64,000 nucleotides of DNA, from NCBI GenBank assembly GCA_018697195.1, contig CM031864.1, positions 12,458,809-12,522,808 of the forward strand, read 5' to 3'. A model generated the notes under the pieces. That model saw only the letters and a list, made by a program, of their open reading frames with translations. It did no database searches and was not told where the DNA came from. The position numbers and the translations under genes are program-made. The stretch comes from Certhia americana. Its lineage: Eukaryota; Chordata; Aves; Passeriformes; Certhiidae. This document shows positions 38,711 to 50,433 of the stretch, piece by piece. Positions within the stretch are counted from its first letter, which is position 1. Every line of letters begins with the position of its first letter.

Positions 38711-41700
38711 CTCCGTGGGGTACTCCAGCCCTCTGGATTATGACAAAAATGAATCGATCGTGCTTTCAAATTTCTTGCTGTGGTGCTGCCTGGTTCTCAG
38801 CTCACCAGTGTGCCAGCACCAGGAGTTATTACTACCTACTGCCCGCAGCCTGCTCTAGTACATCATTTACCTGTACTCCTACAGAGAAAACAAAACTACC
38901 GTTTGTAATCTGTCTCTGACTATTCTGGAGCTTCTCTTTTTTTTTTTTTTTTTTTTTCTTCTTTTTTTTTTCTCCCCCACAGTTATAATGCATTTGGAAG
39001 AGTTTTGTGTAGACAAGAAACACAGAGACTCACGTTTTCTGTTAAGTGATGAAATTCAAAAAGCCTTTCCCAATAACAACATTTTCAGATTGCTGGAAAA
39101 TCCTTAAGTAAAACAGTTCTCTGTAACAGTTAAGTATTGAAGAATATTTTCAGTTCCTCTTAAGTAGTTAGTGACTGTATCCTAATTCAAGTGATCGATA
39201 CTTTTGTAAAGAATGCACGTTTAATAAAATCTTAATTACCCAAACTGCTAGTCTAGTCATACAGACATTCCTTCTGCAGAGTCTGCAGAAAAACCTCAGC
39301 AGCTTTTCCACTCTCCCAAGCAGTTCTCACTTTTCCCTACATCTTGCTGACTTGGAAGTCTTCTGTGATCAAATTCAAACAACCAAAATCCCTAAAGAGA
39401 GAGACAGGGAGGGAATTTTTCTCTGGATTCTGTGCCATTGCTCTCCTGCAGCTCTGTTCTGCTTGTGCCCGAGCAGGAGCGGTGTTGTCATTACTGCGGG
39501 AGCACCTGTGTGCACTAAAGCGCTATGCCTTGCAATCCATTTAGAAATATGCTCACTTAGCTGAACAGCTGCAATGGCTGAGGATATTATTGCATTGCAG
39601 ACAAGCGTTAGTGCTTTCACCGGAGAACTGAGGGTTCTGCTCAGCTGCTTCTGAGCAAAATCGATTGGGTGTTTTGATGGTGGGTTTTTTCAGATTCCCA
39701 CGGCGCTGCAAAGGCGCAGTTGAGCAACAGACCTGACCGAATCCAGGGGCTGCTGACACGGGAGGCAGCACTTCCCCCGTCCCTGCCCCACAGTCTTTGC
39801 TACTGCCCACTCGGCCACTCGCTCATCTACACACACGGTAAACCAGCTGGATTTCCTAAACCACCAAGAAGCTGTTCCTGTTTCTGGTGTGTTCGTTTTC
39901 ATTTAGAAATTAAACTGCATTGGCTCACCATGGGGCTGACGAGAGCCAGCATGTGAGATGGGGGAGGGAGTGCTGCCAGCAGAGGCGAGGAACAAGGCAA
40001 TCCTTCGGCAGCAGTAACTTTTTGGCAATAGGATTAAGCCAGTCCGACTATATTGTAACCACACCCTACACGAGGATTTGCCTTGAATTTACAGAGCAAA
40101 ACTTAAATATTAGGTTCTGCTATCTTGCCTAAGAAGCAGTGATGCCTAGTGATGGAAGGTTAACAAAGAGCAGCTGTTAATGGGGTGATGATGTTCGAGG
40201 TCGTGGTTCCTGCTAAGGAAAGGGATACTCCTGAGGCTCTTGCCGCACCTCTGCACGCTCCCTGCTTTTCCCTGGATTTAATCCAGCCATTGTGTACCTA
40301 CTGTGTAGTTTGGCTCTGTTAACCTTCCAGAGGAAAATTAACAATATGCAAAGAAGACAAAACAGCCCATGTGTAGTAATGCCTGAGATCAGATTCACCA
40401 ACACCTCCACCCAACAGAATTTACATTAAAACCTGGAGAAACCTGATTTGTTTGAAGTTGCCTGAGGATCTACATCTACTCTGATGTCCCCACAGCTCAA
40501 ACAAAATCTTTTTCACCCACTCTTGCTATCCTACAGCTCCTTCCCTGCAGTATCCTACAGCAGCTTTGAAATAATTCCTAAGTGTAAAGGAATATACTCC
40601 TGCCTAGCAGCATCATACTGCTTTCTCCAACATATTTTCACTTCCAGTTGGTGGCCCTTGTTCCTCATATACTCTACCCAAACTATCTCACTAGTTCTTC
40701 TGGCTGCAGCTTCCTCTGTGCTACAGCATTTGTCTCGTACCAGTAACTGGTAGTTGTATTTATTATGGGCAGCATTACATATTACTCATTTATGAGGCAA
40801 TAACAAATTATCAAGCTTCATCAATGCTGGTAGTGGGAAAAAAAGCCCCAAACCACAAAACCCAAACCACAACAAAACCGTGCCCTATTCTGATCAGGGG
40901 ATAATGGTGTTAATGACAACTTTTCAGCAAGTTACGATGGGACAAGTTAAAAATTAGTGGACCAGACCCCTCCCAAAGCAGTATTTTCTACAAGAGCAGA
41001 AGTTTTATATCCCTCTACGTTTGCGGGATGCCTCAGCTCAGGTTTGTGCATGGAGAACTGCCACTACTACAAGTTCCAGCTTTGATGAAGCTGTGACACA
41101 ACTCCTGCTTTCAGCAGTAACATCACTGTTCCCACCCATCTCAATCCATGAAATTGCTTAATTGCTTCTCCTGTTATTAAAGCAAATAATATGTGATTAT
41201 TTTTTCCCAACAAAAGATTAACAAAGCTCACTTGTTAGAACTCAGCATAACTGAGAAGCTGATCCTAAGGACATCTAGGTTAGTTCTGAAAGCTGCCCTG
41301 CCTTCTATCCACCATGCCCTCCAAACAGCATTAACAAGCTATTACTGGTTCCTGCCCCAGCTCTGGTTAAACGGGGCTTATATCCTTGGCTACAGCTCTG
41401 GATCTAAACTGGCTCTTCAAGAGGGCATGCAGGACAAGGGAGATTACAGCTGAATTCAGCTCCAGAGGCTTATTTGATGTGACTCAAGGGAAACCGTGCT
41501 GGACTGGCTGGCTGTGTGGAATCACTTGGGTGGCTGTGCAATTAAGCCTTGGACAGTGAGAATCTTCCTAAAGCCACATTAGGTTCTGTTGGGTCAACTT
41601 CCATGGCCCAAACCTAATAAACCATCTCAGACTGGATGAGAGTTGGCTCAGCACATCAGTTAGTTATCTCTGCATTGATTACTTAAACACCTCAATAATG

Positions 41701-42286
41701 TTTTCTGTAGGTACTTTATGGGTGGCTCTTTGGACAAAGACAAGAAGTATTTGCATTCTTGCAGCTAGGTACAGAAGATAAAGTTATAGAAGGATAGTTT
41801 TTGTTAAGCCAAAAGGAAACAAAAAAATTAGTGTTAAACCCATTTTCTGCTTGGATACATTACACATCCTTATACAATCACTTCATGTATTGTTACAGGT
41901 CCCCTGTTTTGCTCTGTTCTGCTTGCTCTATTTCCTGAAGACCTCTACATTCTGATTTTTTTTTTCCATTAATGCTATCATATATAAAGAATAAATATGA
42001 GAAAGGCTAGATTGCCCTCAGTGAAATGTTTTCACTGGTTTTAGCTGAAGCAAAACCCTTTAGAGAAAAAAATTCTGTTTCGTGTCTAACCTTTAAGAAC
42101 TATTCTGCCTGAAGACATACTCTACTGAAGTATTTAGGTGTGGTTTCAGTAGCCAGTTTACATGAGACTGTTCTGGCTTTTTGGCACAACTTGCATTAAA
42201 TTTGACAATATTACCAATTTAGTGCCATTATAAAAAAATGCAAGCTTTTAATAATATTTTACCGCTTTAAATACAACTTGGAAAAA
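38711..42286. other. Non-coding upstream flank of CpG island inside copy 2
   Basis: Counterpart of 27691-31150. T-rich tract at 38937-38972. No coding exon recognised. Confidence 0.45.
38937..38972. repeat. Poly-T tract, copy 2
   Basis: T23 followed by CTTC and a further T run; counterpart of 27877-27910. Confidence 0.9.
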
Positions 42287-43690
42287 GAGTACAGTTGTAT
42301 GGAAGTCAGCATGCCAAAAAAAAAAATTAAAATATTACTAAACAAATAATTTTAAAAATCTAATAGAGGTAAATTTCACACAGTTATATGTAGTCCTCTG
42401 CTAATATCTGCTAAAATAAATCCACTTCAGCCATAAGTTTAGAATGCCTGGGGTTTATGCCTTTTTTTGTAGGAACAAGATAAGGGGAAATAAAATTTTA
42501 GCTCTTCATTAAAGAGAACAATCTCCAGTCACTGATAAAGGGTAAGTACATTAGGCAATTCAGAAATCTTACAACCCACACAGATTATTGCAGATTTGAC
42601 TTCAGTTACTGACATTAGTCATATTCCATGTTGAAAAAGCAAGTTATACCACAAAAGTTAAATGAATTTTGGAAGTTGTTATTCACATTTTCTGCCTGAA
42701 TATTTAAAGTAGGGACAATCTAACTCAAATTGCTCCACGAAGCTGCAGTGAAGTAATCTGATACTTGTTTTTAATAATTGGATTAATTAGACTATATTCA
42801 GTACCATGCATAAATACTCCTCACATACGAGGTATTCCCATCTAAATGACTTTTTCTAATTTCAGTAGAGGCTTCAATGTCAGGTCAATAAGAAATGACA
42901 GCTAGATTGTAGTGCATTATTAAAAAAAAAACATTCCAGATTGGAACTCATTAAACATAAAAGCTGCACACCAAAAAGAAAAAAATCTTCGCTTTTCAGA
43001 ATGCTTTATTCTTCTCAGTTTTTACTACTCAACAGTGGGTTTTTATATTTCAAAATGGAAATATTGCTACCTACTTCAACCAAATTTATTTTTAAAAAAT
43101 TGCTTTATTGCAGTTTCTTTGAGAATGTTATTAATCTAGTGTATGACATTTGACTCAGGCTTCAAGAAAACAACAATCCAGACACTTTCAGGTTCTGGAA
43201 CATTTCACCTATGTGAATCAGGGAAGTTTTGACTAAACAGGACTAGAGGTGTGGGCACAGTGGCTTTACCTAAGGCTGCTAAAACCCTGAAGCCCACATC
43301 ACCTCCAGTCACCTTCCTGGAGAATTCCCATCAGCACAGACTTTGAGTGAGTCACCTTCCTCAGGGAGTTCTAGCCCTTACAGATGTTATCAACTCCTGT
43401 CCAAATAATCCCTTTTATCTTTCTCCTTTAGAAACATCCCTTTGTTACATATTTGGAGCACTCTCAGGTATTAGTGGCTCTGCATTAATATTTTGAATTA
43501 TGTATAATATACATGAAGGTGCATCAGGTCACAGAATATGCCTGTTACTGTTTTGACCACCTTAATACTCCTTCAGTTCCTACACCACGATCAAGGGCTC
43601 TATTGTTACTCGAAATTAAACAGCATGTAGAATGGTCAATGTAAACCAGAAAAATATAAATTATCAGTTTTCAAGTAAGAGAGAGGCATC

Positions 43691-43718
43691 TAAATAAAAT
43701 GAATAAATAAATAAAAAG
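43691..43718. repeat. (AATA)n microsatellite
   Basis: AAATAAAATGAATAAATAAA followed by TAAAAAG; a short tetranucleotide repeat. Confidence 0.8.
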
Positions 43719-44567
43719 ACCTGGCACACTTCTGCCTAGCCTTTAGGCACATTTTTTTCGCACAGAAAAGCTTTTCAAGGACAGGCCTGGCTTGTGATTA
43801 GGGCCCTCTCATGCAGGATGTGAAAGATTTAAATAAAATTTCGAACAAACTGCCATCACACAGGAGTGAACACCAGCACTACTGACAGTTTAAGAAGATT
43901 CCTGTTCAGGGCTCAAATCCAGACAGATAGTAGACCCTTTTAAAATTTAACTTAAAAAGCAGAGCAGAAGCCCAGAGACAGCCTCTATTACCTGTCTCTT
44001 CTTCAACAAGTACAGAAAGAGCCCAGGAGGACCAGTCTCTGCACTTGAGTGTGCAAAGGTAAGGTCACAGATGAAGCTCAGATACCTACTGATCAAGTTC
44101 AAAAGACAGATAATTTCCACTACCCTGCTTGGTTGGACAGCAAATTAATTGTATGACAAGCAAACCAGGTAAAAGACATTTTAATATTTCCCTTACTAAA
44201 TATTATTCAGGCCATTCAAAGAGTTCATAGCTAATACATGTTTTATTTCTTGCTTCTACAGTTAAATTGTAAACCTTGGTACTACATGAAACACTTAATT
44301 GAAAATACTAAGTGAATTAATAGCTGCCAGTTCATTAGCACTTTGGCATGCATGAGTGCATTTCTTTTGTTATAACTGAAAATCTCAGAGTAACCTTCCT
44401 TGTGGTGCTAAAGAGACACTGTGTGCAGTGGTGGAAACAAACCTGCATTCACAGTGTGAGTAAGTGCTGCATGTTCATTTGGGTTTGGCATTTTAACAGA
44501 CACCCAGGGGAAGTGGTGGTGGGGGAAAAAAGCAGTGTATCCCCATGGTAACCAGGACATCTTGTTT

Positions 44568-44604
44568 TTTAATGTTCAACATGTTTAGCATGTTTAACAT
44601 TAAA
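44568..44604. repeat. Hairpin: 16-bp inverted repeat with 5-nt loop
   Basis: TTTAATGTTCAACATG at 44568-44583 and CATGTTTAACATTAAA at 44589-44604 pair at 15 of 16 positions, with loop TTTAG between. Function unknown. Confidence 0.85.
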
Positions 44605-46830
44605 CACACCAGACAGAAAAAAATTAAGTAATCTAGAAAAATACTCATTTCTAAGCAGAACTATTAATGAACAATGAACATGAAAAGCTCTTGGCAGTGT
44701 CCTGTGAGATATGAAACAAAAATTGCTATTTTTTCATTTTTGGCTGCTGACAATTTATTCTAAGCTTTTTCCTACGCCTATGAATCAAATGCCTCTTCTC
44801 TTCTGCCCTCTATTCTTCTCAACAAAGTACTTTTAGATTTACTTTCTCATGTGCTAAGTTATTCCAAAAACAGATCTTACTAAAATTTTTTATGTATAAT
44901 AAATTGTTTGTGAGTTCCAAGTGAGGAAGGAGGAACATATCTGGAAATTAAATCTTCTCAACTTGATTTGTATTATGAAAATATTTTGTGGATGATGACT
45001 GCTTTATTTTTGTACCTCCCATGCTCCCAATGACTAGGAAAAAAGGTGCTTTAGCATTCACTAGCATTGCATAAAGGGGTATCAAAACTGTATAAAGAAC
45101 CAGTGTATTCCTCTTTTGCCAGCTTTACTTTTTTACTGATTGGTTCATTTTATACTTGTATATAAACCAGCAAGTCAAGGGACTGCTGTATTTTTACATG
45201 TCTATTCAATGGTCAGAACTTGAAATTTTAGCTAACCAACTCAATCTTGAACAAGTCAGAACAGAAAATTAATTTACTTCCTTATTCATCATATAAACAT
45301 CCTGTATCAGTGATCAGGCCCCTATTGCACTTTTTTAAAGCCCACACATACACCCATGTACAGCTATGTGTAAACTTGCCATCAAGTGACTTTGCATGTT
45401 GTACCACTATCAGTCCAGGTGCAGAAAAACTAATGGACACTTCAGTGATGTGTTTCTCACAAATGGTTCTTCTTTTTCTAGCTGCATGTCTGAGCTGACA
45501 TACATTTAGAAGAGAGAAAAGTTTTGAGGTAGAATAAATAATTCCAGCTTTCTGTGAAAGCCACGACTCTGTGACTGTAAGCAAATGTACAATATTAGAT
45601 GTATTATAGGCATATTTTATCTTACTGTGTGGCAGTGTTCACTGGTTTCTATGGAGAAGAAGACTTGTCACCTTGCTGAATGGCTTAAAGCTAGCCTGAA
45701 GCCTAACCTAAGACAAGTCACGTTCTAAAGACACATATATAAAAATATCTATATAATAGAACATATTCAAGAAAACAAGTTATACTTTTCATTGTTAGTG
45801 AGAACAGCACTTATAAAATTTTTACTGAACAAGGCTATTTTCTAATCTCCTAAGATTCTGAAGGCTAATATAAACCAAGTTTGTTTGTAACTGGATTAAT
45901 TTCTGCGAATTAACACTAAAAGTGATTTGTCTTTCTTTGTGACACTTCAGAAACCCTGAAGTCTTTTTTTGCTTCCTGCTATTAACTGTCAGTTCTGGAT
46001 GGCTTAAGTATAGAGGGAAGCCAGAAAAGCCATCTGCTAGGAAGAATGAGAAAGCCTAGTTGTTTTACTCATTTCCTGGGCAAAATGAAGACTGAAAGGT
46101 TTTCAGTGAGAAAACTGCTTAGACTGCACTAAGCCAGATGTATATAGGGAATTCAAAAGAAATAAATGAAACAGAATTTTCTTAGTCAGTATAAAACAGT
46201 AGTATGATAAATTTGAAGAAATTGGTCTCTTTAAGCAGATAATATCTAAGTTTTTCAGTAAAATTTACAAATCCCAGGCTTGCTTTTCTAAATGAACTTA
46301 TATTATGAATAATGGGATTTTAAAAAAATCCAGTGTTAGCAGTGTAATTACAAATAAATGCCTTCTGCTTTTAGAAGAAGTAGGACATATAGAGCTGGAA
46401 AAACCCAGTCACTATGTAAGTTTTGAACCTGAGAAGGAGAATTCTTAAATAATGCATTAGCACAGCTCATCAAATTACATTAGATTTCATAAGAAAAATT
46501 CAGGACTACTGAGCTGTGAGCATATTGAACTTTTGCTTCACAAATGAAAACCTCTTCATTCACATTATAACATAGCCAAACATATTTCTAACATTTTAAG
46601 CCTTTTTCTCTTTATCTTGAAACAGGCCATTACTGATGGGAAGGAAGGCTGACACCCATTACAGCAGCAAATTGAGTGTCATTTGCCTGTTTAAAAAAAC
46701 AACCATTATCAAATGTAGCTACTTGAGGCCACTATTTCAGCATAAACACTAAAATAATTATTGTAGTGCCCCTAGACATAGCTCAATTACGATACTGGAG
46801 AAGTAGATTATGTGCATTTTTTATACAAAA

Positions 46831-46890
46831 TACATGTGTATGTATAATATATTTATATTAATATACATAATACACATAAGTATATATGTA
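46831..46890. repeat. AT-rich partly palindromic microsatellite
   Basis: Alternating TA/TG/CA sequence; TGTGTATGTATAATATA near 46835 is roughly inverted in the following TATTAATATACATAATACAC. Confidence 0.75.
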
Positions 46891-47060
46891 TCCCTACATA
46901 CAGGACCAGCTTGGATGATACTTGCAGAAACAGCTCCTGGATTCCTCAGTTGAAATCACTGAGTAGCCATATTATTTAGCTCTCACCTTTGAAACACATT
47001 ACAAAACTGCCTTATTTTACTACTGAGTAGTTCAGTAGCTCTTCTGCTATTCTTTTCCCC

Positions 47061-47105
47061 TCCAATTATACTACATTATATTATACTCCAATTATGCTAC
47101 ATTAC
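47061..47105. repeat. Two-copy 26-bp tandem repeat
   Basis: TCCAATTATACTACATTA starts at 47061 and recurs at 47087 with one substitution. Confidence 0.85.
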
Positions 47106-48589
47106 ACAGCATCTGAAGCAGTCTCCTCGATGTTGAGTCTTCAGCTGAACAATTAGTTATACTGCTTGCAAAAAAAACCTTCAGAAATTTAGAGAAGTCA
47201 AGCTTGGAGCTGCTAAGTCCCTGACACGCCCCCATACAGTTTTCCCCAAAAGAGAGGATTAAAGTCACCAGACTGAACTGCAGGCTTTTAACAGCTCATA
47301 TCTAGATTTCCAGGCCTACAACAAGGAGTCCACTACATTTTTCCCTTCTTGAAGTGACAGTTTCTCTGGCACCCAAACACATTGCTGTGTTCCCTCAACT
47401 GGAAACAAATGAACAAAGAATCCAAATAGTCTGGTGAAAGGCTTATGGAAAAAAATAATTTCCATGGGCCCTTCCTGAGATGCATTCTTTCTTTGCTACG
47501 AATCATGACAGCTTTTCCCAGTAAAGGCCTCTCCTTTACCTATTCTCTGAATTATTGCCTTCCCTCCAGCATACACAAGCCATCCATCTGGAGTCCTCCC
47601 ACACTGCCTTCCTTTAAAAGACTACTTCCATTTCTGTGACATAGTATCCCTTGTAGAGCTCTCAAAGGGCTAAAAGCAAGACAGTCATCCCTTTGGAACC
47701 GTCTCGAAACACAACTATTCATCTCTGCAAACTCAGGGGTTTGGTCTTTTCAAAGTATGACAAAGAGTTCCAGTGTGAATATGCCTTTTTTCCACAGTGA
47801 CAAAGGCATTTCACAAACTGCTGGCATGAAGTGTCTCCTTACTGATCCGTGTGCATCACAGATTATGTTTGACGACAGATTCCCAGGTACCCAGTAGAAA
47901 AAGACTGATGAGAAGACTTCTGGATTTCTGAAATAAGCTTCCTAAACCCAGCACAAGACCCCACTGCTAAAGCTGAGGCAAATACCTTTGCTTATCTCAG
48001 AAAGAAATTGTTCAGTATTATCCAGCAATTATTTACACATTTGAAGTCTTGCATTTTCAGCATTCTTTTAAGGAAGAAAACTCTTTTTCAACAGTGAGTC
48101 TTGTTGCTTTTCCCTAAAATAACCTCAACTTGTATTTATCATCATATAGCATTCAAAATTGGGAACAGTACAGATGAGATCTCACAAGCACAGCACCAAA
48201 TAGAGCAGAATAATTACCTCCTGTGCCTCACATCTGATTCTTCTGTTACTATTACCCAGAACAGGTTTTGTTTTGGTATCACTGGGTTTTAACTATTAGT
48301 CTGATCTGCTCTAATACCCAGAATACTCAGCACAGAACTGCTTTATTCCCTGACAAGCTGATGCCCCTAACACTCAATCCATTTATCCCTTGCAAATTTT
48401 ACAGGGCCAGTCTGTCCCACCATCCAGACTATTAATGAAAACATGGAATAAATTTGTAAACTTGATCACTGTACTGTGCTTTAACACCGAGGAAATACTT
48501 CCTAAGTTTAGAACGTCATGTAGGAAAAATTCTTCTATCTGTTGTTCTTTAGCTATAGTATGTAAAAGAATCTTAAATCAAAGAAAATT

Positions 48590-48718
48590 TTACAAAAAAA
48601 CCCACCAACAACAAAACAAACAAACAAACACCCCCCCAACCAAACAAAACCAAACAAAACCAAAAACCCAACAAACCCCAACCCTCTCCCAAAAACAAAA
48701 AAACAACAAAAAACCCAA
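48590..48718. repeat. A/C-rich low-complexity tract
   Basis: Runs of AAAC, CAAA and CCAAA with a C7 run. No fixed unit. It is composed almost only of A and C, like the block at 20640-21531 but much shorter and with long A runs. Confidence 0.8.
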
Positions 48719-49242
48719 GACTTTAAATAGACTTTAAATCAGATAGTACGTCACAGGCCAACATCAGTCAACAAGTTACTAATGACTGTTCAAGCAAGTC
48801 AATTTTACCTTAATCACTAAGACAAGTCAGTAGTAAGCATTTGATGCATTACAGGGGCAATATGATACTAACTTCAAGTTGCTTTATCTACTAACAGAAA
48901 ATCACATTTACAAATACTTATTAGAGGACATTTTCTATAGGGCTGTTATAGGTGTTTTTTTTAACTAGAACAGCATGAAGTCCTACAAAGCAATATGTTT
49001 TCATACTAATAATAAATTAAATTAAATAAATAATAAATTATTCAGAGGAATGTTATGTCAGCATTTTCTTACTTTGGAGCTAGAACTGTCAACATCATCT
49101 AAACTTAAAGTGGTCAATAAATATAATTGTATGGGTGTGAGAGCAGTACCACAGCATTACTTGAAAAGTTTTTGTACTTATAGAACGAATGAAAAACATT
49201 TAGGAAAGCTCCCCCCACCTATTCCACAGTTAATTTTGTTTT

Positions 49243-49248
49243 TTTATT
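49243..49248 (-). terminator. USP33: Candidate polyadenylation signal of USP33
   Basis: AATAAA on the minus strand (TTTATT on plus), followed downstream by a G/T-rich stretch (GTGGAATAGGTGGGGGG, about 49212-49228) of the kind bound by the cleavage-stimulation factor. Confidence 0.5.
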
Positions 49249-49592
49249 GATCCAGTCTTCAATAATGCTGCTTATTTGGTAACAATATCAGGCAAAAACA
49301 TGAGCAAGTGTCATTGTGCATTCCAATATGAATCATTCAATGAAGTTTTGCAATATGTACATTTTATCCAGCTTCTGACATTAAAGGTCATCATGCCAAT
49401 GAAAATTTTTAACAATACAACAAAATCCTTCAAATATAAATGCTTATGAATGTAATTCAAGGGACCAGACAATTTACTTTTCTGAAATTTATATCACTCA
49501 TGTCCATAATAATTTTACATTTCATACTTCATGCTCTCAAATGTTACCCTAGAGAAGACTAAATCTTTTTGCCACATATACTATTAAAGACA

Positions 49593-49629
49593 GGTTTATA
49601 GAGTTACTAGCCCGGTTTATAGAGTTACA
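49593..49629. repeat. Short tandem duplication in USP33 3' UTR
   Basis: GGTTTATAGAGTTAC occurs twice with a period of about 21 bp, separated by TAGCCC. Confidence 0.85.
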
Positions 49630-50275
49630 GAAGACTATAATAAGATGTAAAATTCAGTAGTAATAACTTATGACATTTGCTGACCAAAACATTACTCAGT
49701 CTACCCTAATGTTTGAGCCACTCAAATACAATAAGTATTTGGATGTTTTACACTATCCATTTCATATACTTACAGTGCAAAGTAAGAGACTTTTTTTTCC
49801 TGAGCATTTAGGAAATTAAAATCCTTTTTCTTTATCTTTGATTACAGTCCATTTAAAATATACTCCTCACATATCTAGGCTTCTCAAGACTGTACAATTA
49901 AGACAGGCAAAAGTTTGTAGATATCAGAAGCCCAATCAGGAATCAGAAGGGTTACTGAACATCTCTGAAATTTGTCCCTGTTTTTCAAGTCTAAGGATAT
50001 AATAGGATTTTGACTTTAAGCAAAAAATTCAGAAATTACGTTTTTCCCATTGACCAAACATTCCAAAATGTACAAACCACATGCCTTCCAAAACAGAGAA
50101 ACAGCCTCTATTTAAACAAATTGCAATACATATTTCAACTTACTATTCTGTAGTTAATGTAATGCCCAGTGAGCTGTGCCTCCAACAAACATAAGAGAAT
50201 AAAAGTTTTAGGAATGTGTTTTGGGCATTTTGTAAGGATGCTGGATTCCTTACAAGTTCATCTTTTTCTCAATAG

Positions 50276-50433
50276 CTACAGACCATGAGTTTCTAATTCA
50301 ATCTTCTCTTCTGTTTGCAATATATCAGGTTCTACTGGAGGAACAGGTGGTCTGAGTATAATCTCTGGACCTCCACCATAGATTGACTGAAGAAAATTCC
50401 ATGTTTCTTCTGATATTTGTCCAGAATCTGCAC
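50276..50433 (-). CDS. USP33: USP33 last coding exon, DUSP2 end and C-terminus
   Basis: 158 bp, residues 397-448 plus TAG (plus-strand 50276-50278). It encodes [20 protein letters not shown] and then [12 protein letters not shown], followed by an acidic tail. Acceptor TTTTTCAG/GTGCAG. The GGGPE motif closes DUSP2, as GGGPA closes DUSP1. Confidence 0.96.

Larger units (their letters stand above)
33547..42301. repeat. Direct duplication, copy 2 (about 8.75 kb)
   Basis: Second copy of 22521-31165, including the whole CpG island and flanks. Differences are dispersed single-base insertions and deletions as well as substitutions, even within the promoter. Sequence to the right of 42301 continues as unique DNA towards USP33, so this copy is the one joined to the right flank. 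Confidence 0.9.
42302..49219. other. Intergenic interval between promoter segment and USP33 3' end
   Basis: No coding exon was recognised. It contains short (AATA)n runs, a strong hairpin at 44568-44604, an AT palindromic tract at 46831-46890, a two-copy repeat at 47061-47105 and an A/C-rich tract at 48590-48718. The rest is unremarkable AT-rich sequence. Confidence 0.6.
49220..50275 (-). other. USP33: Probable USP33 3' UTR
   Basis: About 1.05 kb of AT-rich sequence follows the stop codon without another gene-like feature. The first minus-strand AATAAA found past the stop is at 49243-49248. The 3' end is inferred from this signal only; later alternative sites are possible. Confidence 0.55.
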
